Source: Mucilaginibacter gossypiicola (GTDB lineage Bacteria; Bacteroidota; Bacteroidia; Sphingobacteriales; Sphingobacteriaceae). Taken from it: DNA of 64,000 bases. The position numbers and the translations under genes were made by a program. Shown piece by piece: positions 1-8,668 of the stretch (its first letter is position 1; every line of letters begins with the position of its first letter). The notes below the pieces were generated by a model. The model made no database searches. It was not told the origin of the DNA and was given only the letters and a program-made list of their open reading frames with translations. Where the stretch lies: contig NZ_FOCL01000019.1 in assembly GCF_900110105.1 (NCBI RefSeq), forward strand, positions 1 through 64,000. The letters are read 5' to 3'.

Positions 1-338
1 TTACAACCAATGAATTCAAAGACATTAATGACCCGAAGAAATTTGCCTGCTATTCAGGTGTGGCCCCCTTTACAGATGAATCCGGTAGAGTTGTCAAAAA
101 AGCCAGGGTCTCACACATGGCTAATAAGAAGGTGAAGACATTGCTGCATTTGGCAGCAATAGTTGCTATACAACATAATAGCGATCTAAAACGCTTCTAC
201 GAACGTAAAGTAGAACAGCAAAAGAAAAATAAAATGAGTGTAATTAATGCTGTCAGAAACAAACTCATCCTAAGAATCTTCGCATGTGTCAATCAAAATA
301 GACCCTATGAAAAAAATTATCAAACATCTATTGCCTAA
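1..338 (+). CDS. IS110-family transposase, C-terminal part (cut by window start)
   Basis: Reading in frame from base 3 gives about 111 residues ending at a TAA. They match the C-terminal Transposase_20 part of IS110/IS116/IS902 transposases: a KFACYSGVAPF motif, then a basic helical stretch (VSHMANKKVKTLLHLAA) and a basic tail. The N-terminal DEDD catalytic half lies outside the window, so completeness and activity cannot be judged. The GTG at base 60 is only an internal valine, because the same frame is open and family-like upstream of it. IS110 elements lack classic terminal inverted repeats, so the element end cannot be placed exactly; it should lie within the first ~100 bases after the stop. 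This marks the left edge as a mobile-element junction. Confidence 0.85.
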   Translation, partial: TTNEFKDINDPKKFACYSGVAPFTDESGRVVKKARVSHMANKKVKTLLHLAAIVAIQHNSDLKRFYERKVEQQKKNKMSVINAVRNKLILRIFACVNQNRPYEKNYQTSIA

Positions 339-387
339 ATCATAGAAATCGACGAGCCAGGGTTGGGGTTTGTGCGCCAGAGGTGAG

Positions 388-448
388 GAGAAATCTTCTA
401 AACCCTGCTTTTACATATAGTTAAAGAGCCAGATGTAGAAGATTTCTC
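388..448. repeat. 13-bp inverted repeat with 35-nt loop, probable dispersed intergenic element
   Basis: Bases 388-400 (GAGAAATCTTCTA) and 436-448 (TAGAAGATTTCTC) are perfect inverted copies. The surrounding 340-480 stretch has no credible ORF. From general familiarity, similar GAGGAGAAATCTTCTA/TAGAAGATTTCTC units are scattered between genes in Sphingobacteriaceae genomes. That is recollection and was not computed here. Function unknown. Confidence 0.6.
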
Positions 449-569
449 TTTCGCTCCATCACTCAACGCACCACTGCTCTATCGTATGACAATTCTTTAA
501 TGATGTGTCCACACGATAGCGCCCCTAAAGGGGGAGTTGATGAGCATGCTATCTTTTATGACTTTACGA

Positions 570-602
570 AAACTTACGAAGTTTTAAAAACTTCGTAAGT
601 TT
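570..602. repeat. Perfect 16-bp inverted repeat (33-bp palindrome)
   Basis: Arms 570-585 and 587-602 are perfect reverse complements around a single central A; the outer part reads AAACTTACGAAG/CTTCGTAAGTTT. An imperfect extra copy of the ACGAAAACTTACGAA unit starts just before the left arm. It lies 21 bases before the FMN reductase start codon. It could be an operator, a hairpin in the leader, or a mobile palindromic repeat. There is no adjacent T-run, so it is not a typical terminator. Confidence 0.8.
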
Positions 603-622
603 GGTTTAGCAGCATCTATTTC

Positions 623-1153
623 ATGGACTACAAAGGCAACATCCTCGCCATTTCCGGCAGTTTAAGATCAGGCTCATCTAACCATAATATTTTGAGGTTT
701 TTAGGTGGATTAACTCCGGCTGATATAAATTATTTCATCTACGATAAATTAGCTGATATCCCACCCTTTGATCCGGGATTGGATCATGAACACCCGCCCA
801 CAGCAGTTGCAGAATTGCGAGAGCTGATAAAAAATGTATCAGGCATTATCATTTGCACACCTGAGTATGCGTTTGGAGTTCCCGGTCAGCTTAAGAACAC
901 GTTGGATTGGATGGTTTCGAGCGGCTCACTGGTTGATAAGCCGGTGGCTTTGGTTACCGCTTCGTCGGTTGGCAGCCATGCGCATGCTGCATTACTCCTG
1001 ATACTCGGCGCGCTCTCTGCAAAAGTAATTGACGGAGCCACTTTACTTATTCCGTTTATCAGGAGTAAAATCGATGGAAATGGGAATATTACAGATCAGA
1101 AAACTGAAAAGATGTTACGGGATGTGATAGATGTGTTTTTGAAAGAAATATAG
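623..1153 (+). CDS. NAD(P)H-dependent FMN reductase (flavodoxin-like quinone/chromate reductase family)
   Basis: 176 residues, the usual size of the NADPH-dependent FMN reductase family (ChrR/YieF, ArsH, SsuE type). The N-terminal phosphate-binding loop is ISGSLRSGSSN (residues 10-20), and the flavin-binding signature TPEYAFGVPGQLKNTLDW lies near residue 80. Such cytosolic enzymes bind FMN and pass electrons from NAD(P)H to flavins, quinones or other acceptors; the physiological acceptor cannot be read from sequence. It is a single gene between the repeat-rich gap and a convergent minus-strand pair. The start is taken at the first ATG, directly after the 33-bp palindrome. Confidence 0.88.
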   Translation: MDYKGNILAISGSLRSGSSNHNILRFLGGLTPADINYFIYDKLADIPPFDPGLDHEHPPTAVAELRELIKNVSGIIICTPEYAFGVPGQLKNTLDWMVSSGSLVDKPVALVTASSVGSHAHAALLLILGALSAKVIDGATLLIPFIRSKIDGNGNITDQKTEKMLRDVIDVFLKEI

Positions 1154-1170
1154 AAACTCACGACAATAAA

Positions 1171-1584
1171 CTACCAGTCATAATCCTCAGTATATTCACT
1201 GTCCAATCTATAATCTCTAATCTTCTCTTTTTTCAAGGTATCTATATCCAACTGCCAAACGGCTCCGTTCTCCGACCAAGGATCGATCAAAAGCTCTACC
1301 CTCATATCGGATACCTGTTTTACTTTCACTGCCCAACACAAATTGGGGCCCTCTATTTCAATTGCTCCAATACCTTCTTTCCATAAAATGCACCTGCTAC
1401 CTCCGGCCAGGCACCAATAGCCATCCTCGCTTATTAGGCCAAAAATGGGATCACCATAGATATCACCTAAATATAATTTGCTGTTTTGTGTTTTATCTAA
1501 CAGGTAAACAGATTCAAACTGGTAACCAAGCAACAAATCCTCAGTTTCGTCAAGAACAAGCAGATTTATTTTCGATTGGATCAT
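1171..1584 (-). CDS. Hypothetical protein, 137 aa
   Basis: I do not recognise a family. The product is acidic and rich in aromatic residues, with alternating hydrophobic strands (LLVLDET, VYLLD, LYLGDIYG, WCLAGG, CILWKEG) suggesting a small all-beta protein, perhaps a propeller-blade or SMI1/immunity-like fold. It has no signal peptide or membrane segment. It starts 5 bases after the yceH stop on the same strand, so the two are probably co-transcribed. Its length, ordinary codon use and tight spacing support a real gene. An overlapping 80-codon frame on the other strand is a shadow. Confidence 0.65.
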   Translation of the reverse strand: MIQSKINLLVLDETEDLLLGYQFESVYLLDKTQNSKLYLGDIYGDPIFGLISEDGYWCLAGGSRCILWKEGIGAIEIEGPNLCWAVKVKQVSDMRVELLIDPWSENGAVWQLDIDTLKKEKIRDYRLDSEYTEDYDW

Positions 1585-1589
1585 ATAGG

Positions 1590-2249
1590 TTACTCCACTC
1601 CTAACTCCTTCATCAACCTACCCACTGTTTCCTTCAACTCAGCAATCTCTTGTTCGGCTTTAACCAAACGAGCTTCCAGTGCCGACGAAGACGAACGGCC
1701 AGTTGGCTCATCAGCAAAATCATCATCATTAAATTCAGGGGTACCGCCTAATAAATGGGCATATCTAACTTCTTTTTGGCCGGGACGCTTAGGTAGCTGT
1801 ACAATATAAGGCATTTCACCGCCAGCCAATTTATCCAGGATCTCCTGTACCTCTTCTATCGAATCAAATTCGTACATACGACCGCTGTTGGTATTTAACT
1901 CACCGGGCGTTTGGGGCCCGCGGAGGATCAGCAGGCAAATCAGCGCCACTTCTGATGGTATTACCGGAAAAACTATCGCAAAGTTGTGTTTGTATTTAAT
2001 GTTACGAATAGAGCCTCCGGTAGCTGTTGACATCAAACCACGTCTTTTTAAAGAGTTTAGGGCATTGATAACGGTGTCATCATCATAATTAACAACCGGT
2101 TTGCGCGATGTTTTTTGGTTACAGGCAGCCACCAGTCCGTTAAGGGTCATTGGGTAATAATCGGGCGTGGTTTTGGCCTTTTCCATTAAAGTACCAAGTA
2201 CACGTAGTTCTTCTGCATCAAGTACGGGTAAAGTTTGCGGTGAATCCAT
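1590..2249 (-). CDS. yceH: YceH family protein (DUF480)
   Basis: 219 residues from the ATG at 2249 (MDSPQTLPVLDAEE). This start fits the family N-terminus, where the first conserved block (LRVLGTLMEKAKTTPDYYPMTLN) follows within ~20 residues. A longer frame to 2405 would overlap the start of the divergent MBL gene and adds unconserved sequence, so I reject it. YceH proteins have two winged-helix domains; visible conserved parts are ACNQKTSRKPVVNYDD and LILRGPQTPGELNTNSGRMYEFDS. The C-terminus is a coiled coil (LEARLVKAEQEIAELK). Role unknown, possibly DNA- or protein-binding in the cytosol. The downstream 137-aa gene is probably in the same operon. Confidence 0.88.
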   Translation of the reverse strand: MDSPQTLPVLDAEELRVLGTLMEKAKTTPDYYPMTLNGLVAACNQKTSRKPVVNYDDDTVINALNSLKRRGLMSTATGGSIRNIKYKHNFAIVFPVIPSEVALICLLILRGPQTPGELNTNSGRMYEFDSIEEVQEILDKLAGGEMPYIVQLPKRPGQKEVRYAHLLGGTPEFNDDDFADEPTGRSSSSALEARLVKAEQEIAELKETVGRLMKELGVE

Positions 2250-2361
2250 AGGGCTAAATATAAGCAGGTTTTTATACGGTAAAAAAAAATTGCTAATTTT
2301 CTGAATGCTAAAATCGTTAGGATTAAAATAATAGCACCAAAATGGTTTACTTTGCAATTCA

Positions 2362-3171
2362 ATGTCTTTATTCATTACATCATTAAATTCGGGAAGTAAT
2401 GGCAATTGCTATTACGTGGGGAACGATCAGGAGGCTATATTGGTTGATGTAGGTATCTCATGCCGCGAAACTGAAAAGCGCATGGCCCGGCTCGGGCTTT
2501 CCATGCAGAAGGTAAAAGCCATTTTTGTATCGCACGAACATTCAGATCATATCCGGGGCATACCTGTATTGGCTAAAAAATACCAGCTACCGGTTTATAT
2601 TACACCCGGAACGTTGACGCACCTTAGCGGGGTTGATCATTCACAAGTCCATCATCTCAGCGCTTTTCAAAGCGTGGTTATCGGCAATCTGGAAATAACT
2701 TCTTTCCCAAAAGTACATGACGCATCCGAGCCACATAGTTTTATGGTAAGCTGCCGCGATGTTAAGGTTGGTGTGTTTACGGATCTGGGAATAGTATGCG
2801 ACCAACTCATCCGCTATTTTAGCCAGTGCCATGCCGCTTTTTTGGAAGCCAATTATGATGATGATATGCTGGATAAAGGCGGCTACCCCTATTATCTAAA
2901 ACAACGAATCCGTGGTGGCAAAGGGCATTTATCAAACAAACAGGCATTGGGCTTATTCACAACACACCGCCCGCCGCATATGACCCACCTGTTACTTTCA
3001 CATTTATCTAAAAACAATAACGATCCTAAACTGGTAGAAGACTTATTTACCAATTGCGCCGACGGCATCAATATAATCGTGGCCTCAAGGCATGAGGAAA
3101 CGCCTGTTTATTATATCAGCAGCACGGTTGTTCAACATGAGCCATTAGGACAACTTGGTTTAGGCTTTTAA
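2362..3171 (+). CDS. MBL-fold metallo-hydrolase (YycJ/WalJ-like)
   Basis: 269 residues. The metallo-beta-lactamase motif HxHxDH is intact (SHEHSDH, H58-H63), with SLNSGSNGNCYYVG and ILVDVGISC upstream as in the YycJ/WalJ group of single-domain phosphodiesterase-like enzymes. Later metal ligands are carried by KVHDASEPHS, FTDLG and LLSHLS. Members of the group are cytosolic and are linked to nuclease-type activity and cell-wall/DNA-repair phenotypes in other phyla; the substrate here is unknown. A -7-like TTACTTTG at 2347-2354 ends 7 bases before the ATG, suggesting a nearly leaderless mRNA. Its stop codon abuts the end of the convergent mtfA-like gene with no spacer. Confidence 0.88.
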   Translation: MSLFITSLNSGSNGNCYYVGNDQEAILVDVGISCRETEKRMARLGLSMQKVKAIFVSHEHSDHIRGIPVLAKKYQLPVYITPGTLTHLSGVDHSQVHHLSAFQSVVIGNLEITSFPKVHDASEPHSFMVSCRDVKVGVFTDLGIVCDQLIRYFSQCHAAFLEANYDDDMLDKGGYPYYLKQRIRGGKGHLSNKQALGLFTTHRPPHMTHLLLSHLSKNNNDPKLVEDLFTNCADGINIIVASRHEETPVYYISSTVVQHEPLGQLGLGF

Positions 3172-3954
3172 TCAGGCGACATCATTATCGGCCAAATCCT
3201 GCGAGAAAATGGTGCTCAGCATTTCATAAAGCCCGGGGTGTTTATGCTTCAGCTCGTTCGGCTTTTGAAAAAAGTATTCGGAAACAACCGCCAAAAATTC
3301 CACCTCATTTGTAATAGCATAAGGATTAATGTCGGAGCGGCCGGCTTCTATTTTGTGAATTTCCTGGTGGATCATCTTAAGCCATGGCATTACATATTCG
3401 TGAGCCAGCAAATTTTCGGGAACACCATCTGTGGCCCCGTCCGATTTATCAAGCAGGTGTACAAACTCATGAATAGCAGTGTTCTCTTTACCCGCCGACT
3501 TGCTGAAGCCTTTTGTCAACGCCGCCCTTGAAAGGATCATTTGCCCGTTCATGTATCCTGAGCCCACCATTCCTAAAATGCTCCGGTTTTCGCCCTCAAA
3601 TTGAAACTCGCTATCAAATGTATCAGGATAAAGAATCACATTGGTAAGATTACAGTATTTCCAGTCATCAAAGCCAAATATCGGGATTACAGCACTTGCC
3701 GCTATCATTACTTTATCAGCATCACTTACAGCTGTGCCAACTCCTTCAATGGTTATATCCGATAAAAAACCGGTGACTTTCTGTTCAAAGAGTGTCTTTT
3801 GATCATTGTCGAGATGTTGATAATAAGGTATGTGCTGTTCCAAAAGCAGCTTATAATTAACCGCAGCTACGGGTACTTCATTCGCTACTTTCTTTTTGTT
3901 GAGAAAAAAGAAAACTGCCAGTGCTACTACGATCAGGACAATAACAGGAAACAT
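3172..3954 (-). CDS. mtfA: MtfA-like zinc-dependent peptidase (M90)
   Basis: 260 residues. An N-terminal membrane anchor (VIVLIVVALAVFFFL, residues 4-18) is followed by the M90 peptidase domain. The zinc motif HEFVH (H162, E163, H166) and the later glutamate block NEVEFLAVVSEYFF (probable third ligand E219) match the MtfA fold. E. coli MtfA is cytosolic, interacts with Mlc and controls the glucose PTS. Here the protein is membrane-anchored, as is common in Bacteroidota, so the same role cannot be assumed, although a PTS is present further along in this window. The gene is convergent with the MBL gene and lies 12 bases after the DUF92 gene, so probably shares its transcript. Confidence 0.87.
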   Translation of the reverse strand: MFPVIVLIVVALAVFFFLNKKKVANEVPVAAVNYKLLLEQHIPYYQHLDNDQKTLFEQKVTGFLSDITIEGVGTAVSDADKVMIAASAVIPIFGFDDWKYCNLTNVILYPDTFDSEFQFEGENRSILGMVGSGYMNGQMILSRAALTKGFSKSAGKENTAIHEFVHLLDKSDGATDGVPENLLAHEYVMPWLKMIHQEIHKIEAGRSDINPYAITNEVEFLAVVSEYFFQKPNELKHKHPGLYEMLSTIFSQDLADNDVA

Positions 3955-3966
3955 TTGTATATATAT

Positions 3967-4677
3967 TTAATTAAAAACGATGTAAAACACCCCCATAAAC
4001 AAAGCGGCCATCAGTGTATTTAAAAAGTTTACTGTATTGTTATTTATTAAACCTTTTCTTTCCAATACAGCCCCTAAAACAGAATCGGTGAGATTTCCGA
4101 GCGTACCTGCAACTATAATCCAGATAAGGTTTGTTGTCCACCCCATTCCTATTGCGTAAACAACGGCTATCACAACAGAACCGGTTATCCCTATTAAGGT
4201 GCCTTCAGCACTGACTACCCCATCAAGGCCACGCGTATCCGGCTTTAGGGTTATGATATTAAAAAAACGTTTGCCATAAACCATCCCCAACTCAGACGAC
4301 AGCGTATCGGCCGTTGCCGAAGCAAAACTTGCCGCCATCATCAATTGTAAAATATCGGCGTGTGCCGGCAGCACAAGGATTAAAACTCCGCATAAGGCAG
4401 CAGTGCCTGCATTAGCTAAAACCTGCCCGGTAGTACGCCCCCCTTTTTGATCTGCGTTTAAATCATCCTTTGTTTTACTTTGTACCGAAGTGGCTGCCGA
4501 ACCTAAAATAAAAAATGTGGTCATCATGGCTAAGCCTGTAAACCCTGCCCCGGTGAATACTAAAATAGCAACAGCTGCTCCGGTCAAAGCAGCCATAACA
4601 GTCAGTTTTCGGGCAGATATGCTGTATACCATGCCGGCTGCTAAAATAAGCGTTAACAATCCATAACTTAACCACAT
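3967..4677 (-). CDS. DUF92 family integral membrane protein
   Basis: 236 residues with about six hydrophobic segments, the typical DUF92/TIGR00297 length. Signature stretches are ASFASATADTLSSELGMVYGK near the middle and DSVLGAVLERKG near the C-terminus. The plant member VTE6 acts as a phytyl-phosphate kinase and cyanobacterial homologues have prenyl-phosphate roles; in Bacteroidota the function is unproven, so polyprenol or phytol phosphate metabolism is only a possibility. It is the first gene of a probable two-gene minus-strand unit with the M90 peptidase. The divergent methyltransferase starts 60 bases away. Confidence 0.82.
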   Translation of the reverse strand: MWLSYGLLTLILAAGMVYSISARKLTVMAALTGAAVAILVFTGAGFTGLAMMTTFFILGSAATSVQSKTKDDLNADQKGGRTTGQVLANAGTAALCGVLILVLPAHADILQLMMAASFASATADTLSSELGMVYGKRFFNIITLKPDTRGLDGVVSAEGTLIGITGSVVIAVVYAIGMGWTTNLIWIIVAGTLGNLTDSVLGAVLERKGLINNNTVNFLNTLMAALFMGVFYIVFN

Positions 4678-4723
4678 AGCTAACCAAAGGGATTTATTGC
4701 CGCTAAATTAAACTTTCAATTCA

Positions 4724-4731
4724 TACTTTTG
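4724..4731 (+). promoter_or_regulatory. -7 box TACTTTTG, near-leaderless promoter
   Basis: TACTTTTG matches the Bacteroidota -7 consensus TAnnTTTG exactly and ends 5 bases before the methyltransferase ATG at 4737. Transcription would start at or next to the start codon. A TTG (4698-4700) upstream could act as a loose -33 element. Confidence 0.5.
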
Positions 4732-4736
4732 GGCAC

Positions 4737-5426
4737 ATGAAAGATATACTGGGTCAGGCCATACATGACCATCACCATAAGTTAGCCAATCACAAACTCT
4801 GGATCAATAATCAGTATGGCCCGAAGGAGGAAATGCCAATTGATATTTATTTCAGGCATGAGGATGACATGCCCGATATTGAATGGCTGGCGATGAATGA
4901 ATGCCGCGGAACGGTATTGGATATTGGCGCCGGCGCTGGAAGCCATGCATTGATATTGCAGGAACGTGGTTTTGATTGCGTTGCGCTTGATATATCCCCC
5001 CTGGCATGTGAAGTAATGAAAGGGCGTGGCGTAAACAACGTAGTTAAAGGTGATATTTTTGCTTACGATGAGCAAAAATACGATACCCTGCTCCTGCTCA
5101 TGAACGGTATTGGCCTTACCGGAACACTTGAAAACCTCAAAGTATTTTTACAACATATTAAACTGTTGCTTAATCCGGGAGGACAGATTTTGTTTGACTC
5201 ATCAGATATCTCTTATTTATATGAAGATGGCTTTCCGGAAAAAGGCTATTACGGCGAATTGCTTTATCAATACCAATACAACCGCCAAAAAACTGACTGG
5301 TTCCATTGGTTATATATTGACGAAAAAACACTTGAACTCATTGTTACAGAAGCGGGCTTCGATATGGAGGTGTTACTGGAGGACGAGTTTAAACAGTATT
5401 TGGTGCGATTGACGCTGAACAAGTAA
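4737..5426 (+). CDS. Class I SAM-dependent methyltransferase
   Basis: 229 residues. The SAM-binding motif I is clear (VLDIGAGAGSHALIL, from about residue 61), followed by the acidic end of strand beta2 (CVALDIS), VVKGDIF and a motif IV-like LLLLMNGIGL. A post-motif LLNPGGQILFDSSDI is also present. Cytosolic and Rossmann-fold; the substrate cannot be inferred. It is not in an obvious operon: the next gene starts 75 bases on, and the upstream gene is divergent. The ATG at 4737 is favoured because a perfect -7 box lies immediately before it. Confidence 0.85.
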   Translation: MKDILGQAIHDHHHKLANHKLWINNQYGPKEEMPIDIYFRHEDDMPDIEWLAMNECRGTVLDIGAGAGSHALILQERGFDCVALDISPLACEVMKGRGVNNVVKGDIFAYDEQKYDTLLLLMNGIGLTGTLENLKVFLQHIKLLLNPGGQILFDSSDISYLYEDGFPEKGYYGELLYQYQYNRQKTDWFHWLYIDEKTLELIVTEAGFDMEVLLEDEFKQYLVRLTLNK

Positions 5427-5501
5427 AACGATGGTAATTTTCTGATTGCCGTTCTGCACTCCGTGTAAAATAAGCTATTTTTATTTCCTCAACATCACCC
5501 A

Positions 5502-6356
5502 ATGAAAAAAGCTATCATCCATATTCTTGCCGGTCGCGAAAAGAAAATTACTGCCGAAGAAACCGTTCGTCAACCCCTGCCCCACAAAGATTTTCGGTTT
5601 GCAAACCCATTTATTGTTTTACACCACATGGGGCCGGAGGTAATACAGCCCGGTCAAACTTTACGCATCCATCCGCACCCGCATCGTGGCTTCAGCCCAT
5701 ATACCATCATGCTGCAGGGCGAAGGTTATCATAAAGATAATGCAGGTAACGACGAGATTATTAAAGCAGGCGATGTACAATGGATGTTTGCAGGCAAAGG
5801 CATTATGCACAGTGAAGGCCCAACCGCCGAATTACTGCAGAAAGGTGGTGTTCAGGAACTTATTCAGCTTTGGATCAATGCACCTAAAAATAAAAAGTGG
5901 GATGAGCCCTTTTATCAATCAGCCAAAGCTGCAGAATTACCCAAAGTACTTATAAATGACGGGCTTGATTTTAATCTGGCAAGTGGGGACTACGAGGGCA
6001 AAACCGGGCCTATCCAAAACTTTACCCCGGTTATTTCAATTGTTGGTAAAATAGCAGCGGGTAAAGAGGCAAATCTCAAAGCAATACCCGGCTATTGGGC
6101 ATTACTTTATATTATAAACGGCAACGTCGATGTAAACGGGCAATCCATCGACAAATACAATCTCCTTGTATTTGAAAAAGATAACGACGAGATCTCAGTA
6201 ACGGCTACCGAAGATTCACAAGTACTGTTTCTCTCGGCCGAACCTATAGAAGAACCAGTATCAGCCAAAGATAACTTTGTAATGAACACCCCTGAAGAAA
6301 CAGAGCAGGCAATATCTGATTATCAAAACGGTATATTCGGCACGTTGAACTACTAA
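5502..6356 (+). CDS. Pirin family protein (bicupin)
   Basis: 284 residues, the family length. The N-terminal cupin has the metal-binding set HPHPHRGFSPYT (around residues 57-68), HKDNAGN and the GDVQWMFAGKGIMHSEGP signature; the C-terminal cupin is more degenerate. Pirins are cytosolic metal-binding proteins, and some have quercetinase activity or bind partner enzymes; the activity here is unknown. It is followed on the same strand by yeiH after 97 bases. That gap contains no clear terminator, so co-transcription is possible. Confidence 0.9.
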   Translation: MKKAIIHILAGREKKITAEETVRQPLPHKDFRFANPFIVLHHMGPEVIQPGQTLRIHPHPHRGFSPYTIMLQGEGYHKDNAGNDEIIKAGDVQWMFAGKGIMHSEGPTAELLQKGGVQELIQLWINAPKNKKWDEPFYQSAKAAELPKVLINDGLDFNLASGDYEGKTGPIQNFTPVISIVGKIAAGKEANLKAIPGYWALLYIINGNVDVNGQSIDKYNLLVFEKDNDEISVTATEDSQVLFLSAEPIEEPVSAKDNFVMNTPEETEQAISDYQNGIFGTLNY

Positions 6357-6453
6357 GCGCAACTCCATAACTTTTGGTTATCACAGATTGCGTTTTATGA
6401 TGAAAAACCAGCGGTAATTCCTTACACCTTTGTATCATCAAAACAAAGGAAAA

Positions 6454-7428
6454 ATGAATACCCCACATCAATTAAACAACACCGGCGGTCTTTTATTAAA
6501 CATCAATGAAAACGCCCGCAAGGTTATATTCGCAGTTTGTATAGTATTATGTTTGATGCCCTTTATGAGCCCGGCAGTAGCTTTACTATTAGGCTTAGTT
6601 GTAGCACAATGTTCCGGTCATCCTTACTTGCACCTCAACCATAAGGCTACCCATATTTTATTACAGGTGTCAGTAGTTGGCCTGGGGTTCGGCATGAACG
6701 TGCATAGCGCGTTGCAGGCCGGCAAAGAAGGCATCCTGTTTACCATTGCCTCCATAACCGGAACACTATTATTTGGCACTTTGATGGGCAGATGGTTAAA
6801 TATTGAAAAGAAAACCTCTTTTCTGATTTCATCAGGTACAGCTATTTGCGGAGGAAGCGCGATAGCAGCCATATCACCAGTTATAAAAGCCGAAGAAAAG
6901 CAAATTTCAGTGGCATTAGGCTGTGTATTTATCCTTAATTCTATAGCGTTGTTTATTTTCCCGCTAATTGGTCATTATTTAAATTTATCACAAACACAGT
7001 TTGGTTTATGGTGCGCCATTGCCATACATGACACCAGCTCAGTAGTAGGCGCAGCGAGCAAATACGGAGCCCACGCGCTTGAGGTAGCAACAACTGTAAA
7101 ACTGGCACGGGCTTTATGGATCATCCCGGTAGCATTTTTATCTACCTTCCTGTTCAAAAACAAATCAAAAAAAGTAAGTATTCCCTATTTTATCGGTTTG
7201 TTTATACTGGCAATGATAGCTAACACCTACCTGCCCGTTGTTAAATTCATGAGCCCCTTTATCATAATTATTGCAAAAGCAGGCTTAACACTTACTTTGT
7301 TCCTGATAGGTGCGGGCCTTTCACGTAAAGTACTTGCATCAGTGGGCTTAAAACCACTTTTGCAAGGTGTGGCACTTTGGGTTGCCATATCTGGCGCTGC
7401 GCTGTATGCGGTTATGCAGTTGGCTTAG
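6454..7428 (+). CDS. yeiH: YeiH family putative sulfate exporter (UPF0324)
   Basis: 324 residues from the ATG at 6454, which follows an AAAGGA ribosome site at 6445-6450. A TTG eight codons upstream would add unconserved residues, so I do not use it. About ten membrane segments are visible. Family hallmarks are VGLGFGMN, SSGTAICGGSAIAA (after residue ~120) and IHDTSSVVGAA. YeiH proteins are inner-membrane proteins usually annotated as sulfate or small-anion exporters, on modest evidence. A CACCTTTG sequence ~22 bases before the start may be its -7 box. Confidence 0.88.
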   Translation: MNTPHQLNNTGGLLLNINENARKVIFAVCIVLCLMPFMSPAVALLLGLVVAQCSGHPYLHLNHKATHILLQVSVVGLGFGMNVHSALQAGKEGILFTIASITGTLLFGTLMGRWLNIEKKTSFLISSGTAICGGSAIAAISPVIKAEEKQISVALGCVFILNSIALFIFPLIGHYLNLSQTQFGLWCAIAIHDTSSVVGAASKYGAHALEVATTVKLARALWIIPVAFLSTFLFKNKSKKVSIPYFIGLFILAMIANTYLPVVKFMSPFIIIIAKAGLTLTLFLIGAGLSRKVLASVGLKPLLQGVALWVAISGAALYAVMQLA

Positions 7429-7503
7429 CAATAAAAATCAGGCAAGGGGTATTGCAATTGTGATTGGTAAATAAGTATTTTAGGTTATTATAAACCTTAC
7501 ACA

Positions 7504-8592
7504 ATGAACAAATCCGGATTTATTTTTATCGGCTTGCTGTTAACCGCATTTAGTTTTACCACACTTGCGCAAACCGACAAAGAAACAGCCCTTCAAAAAG
7601 GCAAACAAGCGGTAGCGCTTGAAGATGAAGGGAAATTTGATGAAGCACTGGCTTTGCTTACAGATGCGCAAAAGCTCGACCCTTCAAACCTCACCTATCC
7701 TTATGAAATGACCTACTGCTATTACAGCAGGAAAGAATACCAAAAAACCATTGACGTTTTAGAAAGTATAAAGAATAAGCAGGGATCATTTGATCGCATA
7801 TATCAATTACTGGGCAATAGCTATGATATACTTGGCCAAAGTGATAAAGCGATAGGTGTTTATGAAGAAGGACTGAAAAAGTTTCCGAAAGCGGGTTGCC
7901 TTTATCTCGAACGTGGAGTTATTCCCCTTATAGCAAAGGATTATAACAAGGCTATCACCTACTTTGAAAAAGGCATCGAGGCAGAACCTGCGTTTCCGTC
8001 AAATTACTACTGGGCAGCTAAGCTTTACCTTGGTTCGGAAGAAAAACTATGGGGTATGATTTATGGCGAGCTCTTCATGAACCTTGAACGTAACAGTAAA
8101 CGTACCGAAGAAATCAGCAAACTGCTTTATGATGGTTATAAAAGCGGAATAAGATATACCGAGGCCGGAAAAACAGCAATTAGCTTCAGTAAAACAAGCA
8201 CCATTTCTACCAGTTCACTTTCGGCCGGTGGAGCATTAAAATTGCCCTTTAGCATGATATATGAGCCAACCATGGGTATCGCAGCTGCTACAGAAAAAGC
8301 CATTGATATTAACTCGCTTGACCGTATAAGACAAAACTTTCTTAGCTTTTATTTAAAACAGGAATTTGATAAAAAATACCCCAACGCATTATTTGCCTAT
8401 CAGGATATAATAAACAAATCCGGTAATGTAGAGGCATACAATCACTGGATATTAATGCAGGGCGATTTAGATGCCTTTAACACCTGGAAGGATAGTAATA
8501 AAACCAAATGGGATAGTTTTATAAAATGGTTCTCCAACAACCAGATCACCCTTGACGATAGCAATCATTTTATACGCTGGCAATACAATTAA
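7504..8592 (+). CDS. Secreted tetratricopeptide-repeat protein
   Basis: 362 residues. A signal peptide (FIFIGLLLTAFSFTTLAQ) ends near residue 23. At least three TPR units follow between residues ~28 and 170 (for example ALALLTDAQKLDPSNLTYPYEMTYCYY and AIGVYEEGLKKFPKAGCLYLERG). The C-terminal half (residues ~190-360) has no repeat I recognise; it contains the serine/threonine-rich stretch SFSKTSTISTSSLSAGGALKLPFS. Probably a periplasmic or outer-membrane-associated scaffold; no enzymatic motif is seen. It stands alone, with the AraC regulator starting 91 bases later. Confidence 0.82.
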   Translation: MNKSGFIFIGLLLTAFSFTTLAQTDKETALQKGKQAVALEDEGKFDEALALLTDAQKLDPSNLTYPYEMTYCYYSRKEYQKTIDVLESIKNKQGSFDRIYQLLGNSYDILGQSDKAIGVYEEGLKKFPKAGCLYLERGVIPLIAKDYNKAITYFEKGIEAEPAFPSNYYWAAKLYLGSEEKLWGMIYGELFMNLERNSKRTEEISKLLYDGYKSGIRYTEAGKTAISFSKTSTISTSSLSAGGALKLPFSMIYEPTMGIAAATEKAIDINSLDRIRQNFLSFYLKQEFDKKYPNALFAYQDIINKSGNVEAYNHWILMQGDLDAFNTWKDSNKTKWDSFIKWFSNNQITLDDSNHFIRWQYN

Positions 8593-8660
8593 ACGCTTCA
8601 GACTTTATTACAAGAGGGTCATTTTCCTTTGGCATACAGAGTCAAGGCAATTTGGCTGCT

Positions 8661-8668
8661 TATATTTG
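8661..8668 (+). promoter_or_regulatory. -7 box TATATTTG before the AraC regulator
   Basis: TATATTTG fits TAnnTTTG perfectly and lies 15 bases before the ATG at 8684. It would place the transcript start about 10 bases before that ATG and so excludes the longer frame reaching back to 8552. Confidence 0.5.

Noticed and set aside
2250..2405. N-terminal extension of YceH
   Set aside because: Would overlap the MBL gene start and adds hydrophobic unconserved residues; ATG at 2249 matches the family start.
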